DNA of 64,000 nucleotides from Biscogniauxia marginata (lineage: Eukaryota; Ascomycota; Sordariomycetes; Xylariales; Xylariaceae), in the NCBI GenBank assembly GCA_022695795.1, contig MU404097.1, positions 186,001 to 250,000 on the forward strand. Reading direction: 5' to 3'. The notes under the pieces were generated by a model. The model was not told where the DNA came from. It saw only the letters and a program-made list of their open reading frames with translations, and ran no database searches. How positions within the stretch are numbered: position 1 is the first letter of the stretch; the number at the start of each line of letters is the position of its first letter. Shown here one piece after another: positions 12,044 through 24,500 of this stretch. Made by a program: the position numbers and the translations under genes.

Positions 12044-12883
12044 ATGGCGGGCAAAATGGTGCTGTATAAGTTGGTGGTGCTCGGCGACGGAGGTGTTGGC
12101 AAAACAGCTTTAACTATTCAATTGTGTCTACAACATTTCGTCGAAACCGTACGTGCCCCCCCTTTCTCTCCGTCTCTCCGTCTCTCCGTCTTTCCGCTCT
12201 TCTACTCTCTCGGGCCCAGCGCCGTCGCCGCCCCTCGCCGTCCCCTGTCAGCCACCGCTAACTAGGCCCGATAGTATGACCCGACAATCGAGGACTCGTA
12301 TCGAAAGCAAGTTGTCATAGATGGCTCGGCGTGTATGCTCGAGGTGTTGGACACGGCTGGCCAAGAAGAATACACAGCCTTGCGAGACCAGTGGATTCGG
12401 GACGGCGAAGGTTTCGTATTAGTATACAGCATCTCGTCGCGGTCATCGTTCTCCCGGATCAAGCGGTTCCATCACCAGATCCAACGAGTCAAGGAGTCAT
12501 TCAATTCCTCGCCAACCTTCCCTGGCTCGCCGATATCTCCCAATCCCCTACCCCCGAGTGCCGTACCCATCATGCTGGTCGGCAACAAGAGCGATCGCGT
12601 GACAGAAAGAGAGGTGTCGACGCAGGAAGGTCATGCTCTGGCACGGGAGCTCGGCTGCGAATTTGTCGAGGCATCGGCCAAGAACTGCATAAACGTCGAG
12701 AAGGCATTTTACGACGTCGTTAGGATACTGCGCAGGCAACGAGAAGCTGCCGCACGGCCGTTGCAACAAAGTGGCCGTCAGCGTGCCCAGAACGGAGATC
12801 CTCATCCACATCGGGATCCTGGCGATGGACGCAGAAAGAATCGCGCTGGCCGCGGTGGTAGCGGGCGCTGCGTGATATTATAA
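12044..12883 (+). CDS. ras2: Ras-family small GTPase, fungal RAS-2 type
   Basis: A signalling GTPase of the inner plasma membrane. Exons are 12044-12148 and 12275-12883, with intron 12149-12274 in phase 0 between T35 and Y36. The 237-residue product has the P-loop GDGGVGKT (15-22), switch I YDPTIEDSY (36-44), DTAGQEEY (61-68), NKSD (139-142) and EASAKN (167-172). An extra Ser/Pro-rich loop of about 20 residues lies before the NKSD strand, as in fungal RAS-2 proteins and unlike RAS-1. A hypervariable basic tail ends in the CaaX box CVIL. A terminal Leu favours geranylgeranylation over farnesylation by the general CaaX rule. RAS-2 proteins feed cAMP and MAP-kinase control of hyphal growth and conidiation in related fungi. 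No neighbouring gene is close enough to suggest co-regulation. Confidence 0.95.
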
Positions 12884-15553
12884 ACAAATTTCCTTTTCCA
12901 TAATACGACAGTTACTTTGCAAGCTTGCGCACGCTTGAACGATACCTCGGCAGCAATCATTCTTATTCGGTTCATGTGTATTGTGTCCAAAAAAAAAAGA
13001 CAGCCTTCTATGCCCCCATTGCCGTGAGAAGGGCACCGTCGATCAAAAAAAGCTTCATGCGTCGGTGTTTGCTGTGTTCATACACATCAGAGTTATATCC
13101 TATCTCGTCTCTGCATTGCTCTTCGGGCATCAACAACCGGCTTCCAATCTGGCGAACGGCGTACGAACTAAAAAGCGGCATCATTGGGCGCAAGTACCTA
13201 GGTTTATTTTCCTTGCACGGAGGGAGAGGGAGGAAGAAGAGATGCGTTTCTGAGGAGAAGGAGGGCGGGTAGTAGGTTGGTGTTCTGGAATCCTGAACCA
13301 TACCTCCCTGCTCCAGATCAAGATTTGATTTCCTCAATCTATCACATGCACATTGCTTCGAGATGTCCATAACTGTTGGATCTTAGTCACGAATGGTCAG
13401 TTTCTTGTTGGAGGTCTTGCAAAAAAAAAAAGAAAAGCGCAGGGTCTGATGGAATTGGGGTTCCGGGGTTCTGATACTTTTGTTTTCCAACCTCGTGTCG
13501 TAGGTAGTTAACTATCCTACCGAAACCTCTCAAGAGAGCCTAATGCTCAGCCGAAATGGTCCATCTACTCTTCATGATCCTTGCCGGTGTTCTCGTCATA
13601 CTAGACTATTCTATCATCTATTAAATTTGTCTTCGGGCTAGTAATATTTATTTTGTTCCTTAAGCCTTGGTCCTCGCAACCATGACACTCACTTTGTTAC
13701 TCCTTGAGCTCAAAACCTAAGACTCCCTCACCATATCGGGAGACCATGTTCTTTTTTCCCACCTTTTCATCGCAACATTCGAAAGTCTGAGGCAAAGCTA
13801 GCGAGAGCCGGACCGGGGTCCGAGGATCACCATGCCTTATCCATTATAACATGCTCCACCGGCCGAGCGAGAGCCTGTGCTCGCATCGCTTGTCAACCAG
13901 AGCAACGGGTGGGCGACAGGGAGCCCGCAAGCTAGGTATTTTATCAGGCGATTCCTTGCAGTGTGCCTGCCTATCTACTCTACACTAACGTGGGTACGGG
14001 CGACGAGTTGGCATCACATCCTCCTTTTAGTCACCCGTTCCTTCGGGACCGGTATCTCTCTGTTTTTTCTTTTTCTATTTTTTTTTACTATAGCTACCTA
14101 AGGTACCTAACGGAGTGCGATAGCAGGTAGGTAGCGAAGTTATGTATATAGAAAATTGAACTGAGGGGCCTTCTAGGAATGGGGGACTTCGACCATCCTA
14201 GATACTCTATTACTATCCCATCTCAGCGATCTTTTTGTTCCCCTATAAATTTTTATTTTTTTTATTTGTTGTCGCCCCTTGCTTACCTCACGCGCGTACG
14301 TGTGCGCTTCGACTGACTCCACAGATTTATTATGATTACTACTACCTACGTGTACTACTATGTACTTTTTTTTTTCTTCAACGCTCGTTTCGGGATAATA
14401 AGATATTGAGGAGTTCCAAACTTGGTATCGCGCCTGTTATAGGTATCAACTAATTGGGAATCGGGAGGTGGGGGAGAGACCTACCTGCTTGCCTTAGTAC
14501 CTACCTTAGCTACCTACATACCTACCTATACATGCTTGCCTAGGTACGTTACCTAGCTATCTGAAGTAATTGCGTGGGGTTTTCTTCCTCTTGGCTTATA
14601 ACGTAGCTTGCGCATTGCTGCTCAAGCTGCTCTGCTAAATGGCACGTAGTGAGTGTAAAGAGGGAAAAGCTCGACCTCCCGTACATATACATATTTCTTT
14701 CCTACCACGTACCAAATTTGAACGCCATGTGGTCCGATGCTACTTTCTACTTACTACTACCTACCACCTACCTCCTAGTGGACCTTACCTATGCGTCGCA
14801 CGTTATTATTCCGCATGGAAATATGCCCGCATGCGGCCCGAAGCGGCAATGATAATAAACGAACAGCTTGAAGTAAAAGTAAAAAACCCGCAGGGCTGGG
14901 ATGGGAAATTCTCGAAGGGTACCCTATGGAGATGGAGTGCAGCACGTACGTGCGGAACTCTCTCTATACAGTCAAGTCACTTACCTTATACACACTGAAG
15001 TGTCAACTATGGATCGATGCAACTTGCTGCTGCTGCCACTACTGCACAGCACGCCTACGTACCTAGCTACCGCTACTGGACCTCCCCGGGTACTAGACAT
15101 ATCATTGGATATCGCTAGGTTAGTTCATTGTCACACAATTCCGCCGAGCCACCAGGGCAAAGCGGAACGGCAGCTCCATGCCGACGGTATCGACGACGTT
15201 CGTGGGCTAGAACGAGACTTTTGCCCATAGGCAGATAGCCCACTAAAATGCAACACAAATCTATCTATAAAGTGTCATTGGTTTTTCCTTCTTCTAGAGG
15301 GGTTTCTTTGTCATACAAGTGCATGTAGAGCTCACCTTGGGCCACGGCAGAGCATATTAATGGTCCCTACATGGTAGTCACACTAAAAGTTTTGACCAAT
15401 CACCTCTCGTATACGGCTACTTTTCTTCCTAATAAGTGCAAAAAGCCTCATTTAATACATACATCATCGTACAGGTTACCTTAGACATCCTCAGGGTCCA
15501 TTTTCATGTTAGAGACATTACATAAGGTTCTTTCACTTGACTAATCTAGGTAG

Positions 15554-15574
15554 TCTCTCTCTCTCTCTCTCTCT
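15554..15574. repeat. (TC)n microsatellite
   Basis: Ten TC units, uninterrupted, in gene-free DNA. Confidence 0.9.
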
Positions 15575-16397
15575 TAGAAACCTTCTTCTCCCTTGTGTGC
15601 AAAGTTGATAAGAAAAAATCACAGAGAACCTTTCAACCGGGATCGACAAAAGAGGAAATTCGATGCGAAGTTTAGAAGGGCTTGGCCGATCCTAAGGCTC
15701 GATTATTTACCATGGCAGCATGGGCTGGGCAATCCCAAGGAACAGGTAGCGCATCGGAAGACGAGATAAAAGAAAGATAGTCGAAACTATAACATCAATT
15801 AATAAATACCAAATAATCAAGATTTGAAAGCAGAGGATAAATAAGTAAAGGTGCTCGGGAGTGCTTGTAGTATATGTATTACACACTACATTCATACCCC
15901 GTACCGAGGGAGCGGATTCGTCCACCGGTAAGAGTAGTACATAGGAGGCCAGCAAGGTGGAAGGAAAGAGGTACAAATGTACACGAAGAGGTGTTTTATC
16001 GTGGTTCTCTATACCTTGTCGTTTCTGTCACCTCTATCTCTTTTCTTATTCTCCCCCGTCGCCCTATTTCCCGGTCCCAGTGTCATAATGAAACTAGGTT
16101 ACCCATGCTAGAGAATCGGATGCCTAGACTAACCAGGTAACTTACCTAAACCTGCAATGTAAACTATAGGTAGAGCTGCCTACATACATGATACATAGCT
16201 ATAATTAACTATTACGATATATTCGAGAGCATAGATATATCGTATAAATATACTCCCCCTCTAGAGCTATGTAATATGTATAGCAATCGCTATATACTTG
16301 CTGCTACTGCTGTTACTTGTGACATGAAGCTTGCCAGTTAGCACTGATATATACACTACCTAATAGATCCCCACATCGCCCACCCGCACTGCGCCGC

Positions 16398-16420
16398 ACG
16401 CACACACGCACACACACACT
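16398..16420. repeat. (CA)n microsatellite
   Basis: CA-rich tandem tract with one interrupting CG dinucleotide, in gene-free DNA. Confidence 0.85.
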
Positions 16421-17330
16421 TATACATGACCTTGACCCTGTTAAATCTGCAGAACCTAACCTAGTAACTAACTACATATGCAAAGTTTAGGTATTTGCAT
16501 AAGGCGCAACAAGCACTAGAAGACGAAGAAGAACCACATTAAATGCATTGGTATTCGCAGGTAGCATTGTAGTAGACGGAAATTTAAGAGCACTCTATCT
16601 CTATAGTATATGTGGTCTCGTAGGTAGGTACTCCCAAGTTTAAAGAATTCGAAATTCGAAATTTTTTGGCTTTGGATTGAGATATTTCTTATAAAATTTG
16701 CTTTGATGTCGTCCATGGCCTTTCCTCGGTGCCCCGGCGTCGAACGTCACGTCGTCCGAAATGATAAAAGGAAAAAAAAAGAAACCTACATGCATCATAC
16801 ATATCTATACATATACATATGCAAAATGCATGTCTTACACGTTAGTTTTCTTCTTCCCTTTTCGTGCACTAATTAGGTAAGTACATACATACCAGGTAGG
16901 TAGGTATCGATTATTTAGTTTTCTAGTCGGCAGTAGGTAAACTTAGAGAATTAAGGAGGGTCCATCTTAAAAAAAAAAACAAAAAACAAAAAAAAAGGGC
17001 GACCGGTACGCTTGCCGTTGCCCGCCGGACGCCTACCCGGGGCAGCGTATTGTAGCACGTTGAAGCTAGTTGGCTTATTAGTTCGTATGCTTTTAGGTAG
17101 TTGGTTGGTTTTTAGCTAGGCAAGTAGTCTGGTAGGCTTATTACATGTAACATGGGCGGAACGTTTAGTTAGGATATGGACAGATGTAGAATAGTTGGTA
17201 AGGTACTATGTTAGGCCTACGCTAGGATGTCTTTTGTGTCGTTCCCGCAAGGTTCAGGGCGCAAGGTAGGTTAGGTTAGGTATGCCAGACGGCAACGGGA
17301 CAGGCGCCGCGACTACGGTCAGCATTCAAT

Positions 17331-17380
17331 TTCTTCTTTCTTCTTCTTCTTCTTCATCTTCTTCATCTACATCTACATCT
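17331..17380. repeat. TTC/ATC trinucleotide tract
   Basis: A run of TTC units that grades into CATCTT and CTACAT units. It is not in an open frame I can support. Confidence 0.85.
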
Positions 17381-18335
17381 CGTCATTTTGACTCTGCTCT
17401 TACAGATTCATTACTTTAAGTCATGTCCATTGAGGGGAACTACCCAAGTATTGTTGATTCCTTTCTAATCCCCTTGCTGTCACACTATCTAATTATTACT
17501 CCTTACTCTATCCCATCTTATCTTAAAAACTACCTAGGTACTTTAAGCTTGAAGTTGCTTTTAGGTACAAATACGGTTTAATTATTTTCGACCCCATTTA
17601 TTAAGAGGATCTACATAACCCGTACTTGGAACGTGCGTTACACAGACAATACCTATCTAAATCTTTAAGGGGGAACGGTTGTCGTGAGAATATTCGTAAA
17701 TTGAGCATTTACTTACTTACTTACACACAACATGAAACCCTTGAGTGGTGTAACCTATGTATGTTTGTAATGCACCTCGCTTGTCGGCAATGATGGGTCT
17801 CTCTCTTCGCTTCGCTGTACATGGCGGCAGAGCTAGGTAGCAAATCTTCTTACGGGCAGGGGAGAGAGAAGAAAAATAGGCTAGGCTAGGGAAAGGAAAA
17901 CGCTCCCTCGTGTCTTTGTTACCGCTCATGATGCCATTACCGGGGGAGGGTGAGGGGGGGGAGTGGACATCGAGACCCAGTGTTCTCAGTCACTTTCCCG
18001 CGCGCACGTACCCTCGAGGTTTATTTAACAAACGACCTCCTCTCACTAAACAACACTAGTGTTGTAGAAACTTGAGGGTTACGCGGTAGAGCGAATTTTA
18101 GGGCGAACGTTCGGCATAGGAATCGAACCACGCCGTCCTCCCTTTAATCTGTACTTACCAGAAAAACGATTGCCGGAATGGAGATGCTACCAACAGGGTG
18201 GTGAATTACGTACATTAGGTACAGCACGGCCTATGTATGTACGAAGAACTAGGATAAGGTAAGGGGGGAGGGATAGGAAAGAAAAAAAGAAAAAAGAAGC
18301 CGACACCAAGGATTCGGTTCCATACATTAATTGCT

Positions 18336-18354
18336 TTCCCTTTCCCTTTCCCTT
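18336..18354. repeat. (CCCTTT)n tract
   Basis: Three tandem CCCTTT units. This is not the fungal telomere unit TTAGGG/CCCTAA. Confidence 0.8.
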
Positions 18355-18500
18355 GTCTGATTCTCTAGGTACTTACCCTTTTTTTCACATCCTCCTTCTA
18401 GAAGATTTCTATAGGTAACGACGGCCATACACTTACCTATTGTACCTATATATCGTGGCCTTCGTGTGTTAGTGTGTGTATGAGCCGTGTCCTGGGGTTT

Positions 18501-21500
18501 TGGCCTTTTTCATAATACCTAATAAATGTTTAATGTGTTGATTGCTTTCTGGGTCTGTCGGAAACCGGAATGCGTACCCGGGCCTCGACTTTGGCCTGGT
18601 CTTGGTTCGTGCTTGCGTGCAGTAGCACCAGCAGCGCAGGCCGGACCAAGGTCAAGGCGTTGCGTCTCGAGTCGAGTCTCGGCTGCTGTGCCACGAGGGA
18701 GCACGACGGGAATGACTGACAGCAGCTGGGCTGGGCTGTCTTCCGGTAGATATTACATATCATATCGCGGCAGCCTGTCAGCAGGGTTGGCCGGCCGTTT
18801 CGATAAACTGATACGGTCCGTTGCTACGACGGCGGCGAGTTCCTATTAAACCCAATCGACTATCGTGTCTTTCGACAATGGCATTTTTATTTTGTTTTAT
18901 TTTATTTAATGTCATTCGTTTAATTACCTAGGCGTTGCGCTGTCATAGCTTGTCGTCGGCCGTCTCCGCAAATCTAAAGCAGACGGGGTCTAGATTAGGA
19001 CCTTTGACTTGAGACTCATTCATTTTAAAGTACTGTAGATATGTATATCAAATTATAAAAACGGTCACAGCTTCAATCTAGTAGGACCACTCGGGCTGCG
19101 TTGCTGCTCATTAGCCCGTTTCGAGACTCGTCTCCGGAGATACTCGGCCCGAATGATTAATGGTGGTGGAAATCCCGTAGGTATCCTCTCGGCAATATCC
19201 AATGCTGACAAAACGATTACATAAGTTGTCAGCTCCAGGAAGCACGAGCCACTTAAAGTCTCGGGAGGGGGGTTGGGGGAACCGGGGGAAGCTTGCTCGG
19301 CTGCTTGTCGCCATATCGTACCAACATAACGAGTCGTTGCGTCTCCGTTCTTATATTGTTCTTACCTCGATCCGACGCTGGTGGCGAGTCGGCATCGTAC
19401 ATGCTATCCTGAAGGGATGATCCTAATTTTGAAATGGTTCTCAATGTCTCCTGAATACAACTCGAGGATCGAATATAACGTTTCACCGACATCCCTAAGC
19501 TACCTACCTACTCTATCATCAGAACAGCTCCATACATCATCCTACGGTAGGTAATATGGTATTCTAGATGGAGACATCAGCCAAAGCGGAAGGTAGAAAT
19601 ACTCCTTCCCAAGTATCAAACTTTCAACTTTTGGCAAGACGGGTCTTGATCATCAGCCCTATGACGAATAAGAGTATAGCATCAATTCTTACTCCTAATA
19701 GTAACCGAAGCAGCGCTTAACGAGACAAAAACAGGCCCCACGACCTACCTACTTCAAAGCTTCCATAGGTAGGCAGTAGCTTACATAGTCTGCCTTAGCA
19801 TCCAAGGCTAAGTCACATAGCTCTCCAGACTACTTGCTAGGCGTTGTCCATTCCCACATCGACAAAGCCGCGTTGCTGCACACTAAGTATGCAGTAGTGC
19901 ATGATAGCAACGTAACTACACTAGAAGCGCATCTGATGAACCCCCCATTGTGGGTTGTTGCCGTCAAGAAAGGCAAATCGTCCAAACCGGCAACCACTAC
20001 GATTGTCCTCTCTGTTTTCTCGCAGGTCTTAGCGCCGATCAGTATGCGGAAGTCATATGCTTCATTTCCATACTCGTCTAGACTTCGGTAGACGTCAAGT
20101 ATCCGCCGCTCGACGGCTCTTCGTAGCCTTATTTACAGAGTCGTGAACGGAACTGACCCCCACAGCTGACTATACCTCGTCCCACGACATGCTTTTACTT
20201 TTACTGGTTTATTTCCATAATGACTGTACGTACGCTCAACCCCACAGCCGGGACTTACCAATGCCATGGCCACGGTTTGATAATAGGCCGATACGCTTCT
20301 GCCGACAAGGCCATGGATCGTATTCCTCCTCCTGTTTCTCTGATTCCCCTTGCGGTGTGATTGCCGTTTAAGCGCTGTAGTCGCCAATTGGTAGGTAGAT
20401 CTCGTCGTATTCTATTGCTGACTGCATGGTGTGCGGCAATCGCTTCCCGAAGAAAAAATATTTGCGTACCTATGCGATCCTATAAACCGAGGTCGATCTT
20501 TTCCGCTTTTTCGCCAGGCTTGTAGACGCAATACCTGTGTCCTATTGTCTATGTCTTAAGACCCATCGGCACATAGGTAACCGACGAAGCATATTGACGC
20601 GAGGCTTGGTTAGTGGTAGACCAAACCCGGCATTGCAACGTCAGCACGTGGGAGGGGGGAGCAGCATTCAAACGCATTCTCGGTGATTCCTGCAGCTGTT
20701 CTGTAGAACCTAGTTTGAACTCAATTGTTTCAACGCATTAGGTATTATATGAGAACACTCTGTTAACTTTTCTGGGGGAGAATTTGCCCCTCGAAGACTT
20801 TACTCCTTCCTGTCTCGGCCGGCCCGTCCCGTCAGGTCGCCACATATCTCCATCGGCGAACAGCATCGGCGTCTCCAGGGGGGCGTGATCCTTCCCGATT
20901 GCTAGCTCTTTGCTTGTCTGACAGCTCATCATCCACTGTAAATTATCTAGCGGTCTGTTCAAGAACTACCGTTCGCTAAGCTGCTGCCGTTATCACCTGG
21001 TCCTAGTGACTCGTCACTTACTTCCCAGTTTCATTACCAATCTGCTGTGATGATATCGTTGTCGTGTGGTTCAGGCTTGAGACTCGGTGTAGTAACCGGT
21101 GTGGCGTCTAAGAACTCTTCCACAGGCAAACGCCAGGCTCGAGGATGTACCTGAGCCACACGTGGGAGGCGTGGGATGTCGATGTGCGTCGTGAAACCGT
21201 GGGGGGCCCTCTCCTTTTCGTCATGCAGTTAGTTTCATACAATTGAACTTGCACGTGTCAATGCCGTCGGCTAAGATTTCCTCTCTCGGGTTTCATCGGT
21301 GTCCATTTAGGACACTCAGTCTCTACGAGGATGAACTAGACTAATCAGATAGCAAGCGATCTATCCTACTTCTCGATTAGCTGGTTTTCCTGACAGGTTC
21401 GTCGAGGACGCCAGAAGTGTCGTATGAGGCTCGGAAACGAACCAGAAAAGATCGCCTACATTAATTTCTCCAGCGCCCTACCACATGGGAAACTGAAACC

Positions 21501-24500
21501 TAAAAAAGGACACTGCATTGCATAAAGTGGGCGCCCCGTAGCCCTGCACGTGTATCTGTCTATCTAACCATCACACTACAGAAGTAGGATGATTACTTAC
21601 CACCTTGACTTTCGCCTGCCGTTACAGCTATTCTTGAAGCAGATCGCTTTAAATATGGCAACAATGCGGATGGGAAATCAAAGGAATCCCCTTGAGTAAA
21701 AAGGTTGGTGTGGGGAGGACTCTCCCCTGTCTTCGAACTTCCATCAAAAATAGAAGATAGTATCGGCAAGCAACATACGAGGACACTGATTTTGCATTGC
21801 AATCATATGCAAGCAAGCGAATGGGGGTCGCAAGTTGTTTCCCTCGAAATATATTACCTACCCAGCGCTCGACAAGGTTTACCTAAGCCATCGTGTCCGT
21901 CGGAGTAACTCCCCTGCAGCTCCATGATATGCTCTTATTCAACAACCATTATTTATAGTCGTCCTTCTATATTAGACTACACATAAACCTGGGGGAGTCG
22001 AAGGTAAGTCTGAGGACTAACCTAGTTTTATCTGACTCCGCTTGTGCAGCGAAACGTCGAGGTTCTCTCTTTCTGTCTTGACTGATAGTTGCCTGAAAGG
22101 CTTATAACCATATTATAACCTTCTATACGTTACAGAGCGTGTGCGCGTAAGAGACGGGTTTAACACCATCAAGGTTGAGTGAAGCTATGGCCCAATAGTT
22201 TCAGAATGCGAGATAAGTTCACCGACGTCGTCTTGCTGCTCTCGTTTCGTTTAGAGGCCCCCTGTCGGTCTTGGTCGAATCTTGGCTTAGCCGACATCTA
22301 ATAGGCATCTAGATTGGGGGTCTCTGCTAAGGTTTGAGAGATAACCGAAGAGAAAGTATGCCAGAAATATATTAGCTTCAGAAGAAGTATAAGAAAAAGT
22401 TTTTCCTCGGAGACGGAATTGAGCGCCTATTTGGACGCTAGGGTAAAATAGGGTCTACTCAAGGTCCAAAGTCGACTAATGTTAGCTGATCGTCGTTGAC
22501 CCAACTTGTCGGGCGACCTATTAGTCTAAGGGGAAATAGACGGGTGGGCTATAATTATCTAGTTGTATCTTGCTGCTCACACTTGTAAAAGTTGATAATG
22601 AGGGGGGGGGACGGGGGAGGATACCTTCTGTAAGCAAAAACGTTCGTATGCTTAAGGTAGGTAGGTATCTGAGCAGGGCAGAAGTATATGTTAGTTATCT
22701 TGTCAAAGCAAACTCCTGTCAACTCACCCGTCATCTCTCACAGGAATACTGAGGGTATATTTCGTCCCTCAGTCTTGATCCTTTCTAACAACTGCCGAAA
22801 TAGCCTCTACCTCACTCCAGTCCATTTACCCCCCTTTTGTCAACTACTAGTTCTACTAGAACTAACTTCGCTTCCTCTTCCAGACAACCTATCACGTGTA
22901 CTGCATATTGCCTAACTAGATAAAGGAGGTGGGTAGGTCTGAATAGATCTGATTTGGTGTAGTCTAGAGATCTAGACGCGTAGCTATTTAGTTAGCTAGG
23001 CACTGGCCCTAGATCTTGGATCTGATCTGATGCCCAGACGCGATGTATCTAATATATCTAGAGATACATGGATTTCTTGCCAGGGCTAGAAGAACGAGAC
23101 CAAGCTAGATATACTCAAATCCCAACGAATGAATTTGTAACGTTTCTCGTTCGTCCGTCGACTACCTCCCTAGCTGGCCAAAGCTATTCGACTACGACGA
23201 GTAGTACTTTACCTCCCCTCCAGCTAACGGCATATTCCATTCCCCCACGCCTTAACCCCCAAACTATTCCATCCCCCGCCCCTATCCGTGTAATGCCTCG
23301 GCCAAGCTTATCATATCCATGCCGGAAAGCCGACGTGTATACCGAACTACACCACATCATGCCGCGCCGCGCCTTGCCGAGCCGAGGGCGTTATCATCCG
23401 CAACCCAATGGCTAAGTCCGAGGGGGTTACATGTGTTGCAACCAACGGGGAAAAATGGGGGAAAGGGGGTGGAGGGGAGAGATTAGGATAACCAACCAAG
23501 AGATATTGGCGTAAGAAGAAAGAAATACTTGACGGCTAACGCCGGGAACGTGCGTATCAAGAGTGCCTCATATCTGGGAGTCCTATGTACTTGAGTGCCG
23601 CAGTTTGAGAGTTATCCATATAGCTTTGCTCTTCAGGCATCGTGCCTGACTAGATAGGATATAATCGGACGAAATGGACGAGGCGGGGATACTGGCAGCT
23701 ATCCTGGTTGCATGTCTGTTTGGTCGAGTCTATCTTGGCTATCGGCACGCTCCGCTGGGACGTAGACCGTGCCAGACTTCGACTACCTAGGTTCGATGGT
23801 TGTATGGGCTCGACTTCCGTGACTATGTGCTATGTACATGATAAGGCTGTCTATCGAGGGTCTCTCAATGGCGATTGTCGGCCCGGGTTTACTTAGGGGC
23901 CAACTTCGATCAAGGCAGGTATGTTTCTACTGATATGCAACTGGCTCTGCGATTCTCTAGAGGCCTAATATCGTGTCTCTTGCTGGAATAGGTATCGAGG
24001 GCGTACCTGTCATGTACAGGTACAAGGCATTCCTAGCTGTAATGTGTATAAGGGACAGGCCCTCCTATTCTCTTCCTAACCAATCAACCTTGTGGTTATG
24101 TATTTCAACATTTCTGAGCTGGTAAAGAATGGGCATGTGTATGACCTTGACATAGATGGAGCGTGTAGGAGGAAACAGGAGTACAGTGATAATTCGTATA
24201 AGTATTCCGGGCCTATACTTGGAATAGGTAACAGGTATGTGAAAATTGATATTTAATTTGTAATGAGTAAACCATTATTCATTTTCTTATTTGATCATGT
24301 AGGAGATAGAATCGTTTCACTTGCCCTCTCTATCTATATACCCGTCATTAGGAATATCTATCTCCCCTCGTTGTGCTTACCTACTTCCCCTCTCAGCACC
24401 TCCCCCTTGTAGTGTAACTACATGTTTGTAAATCTAGCTCACTAACACCGGGAAACGCTTGAGTACAGTGGGAAGGCTCTGATAGTGTCACTCATTGCTT

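Larger units (their letters stand above)
12884..18500. other. Gene desert, left part, rich in short tandem repeats
   Basis: No supportable gene downstream of the RAS gene. Visible content is poly-A patches (13408, 16970-17000), (TC)n at 15554-15574, (CA)n at about 16398-16420, a TTC/ATC tract at 17331-17380, CCCTTT repeats at 18336-18354 and many TACCTA/TAGGTA words. Open frames here are short and compositionally like random intergenic DNA. Confidence 0.5.

Noticed and set aside
18114..18136. tRNA-like block with GGTTCGATTCC on the minus strand
   Set aside because: Stems do not pair around it and there is no A box or acceptor stem.
18526..18849. 107-codon plus-strand frame
   Set aside because: Ala/Arg/Ser-rich, no domain, overlapping antisense frames of equal quality.
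23068..23415. 115-codon plus-strand frame
   Set aside because: Ser/Thr/Pro-biased composition with no domain or splice context.
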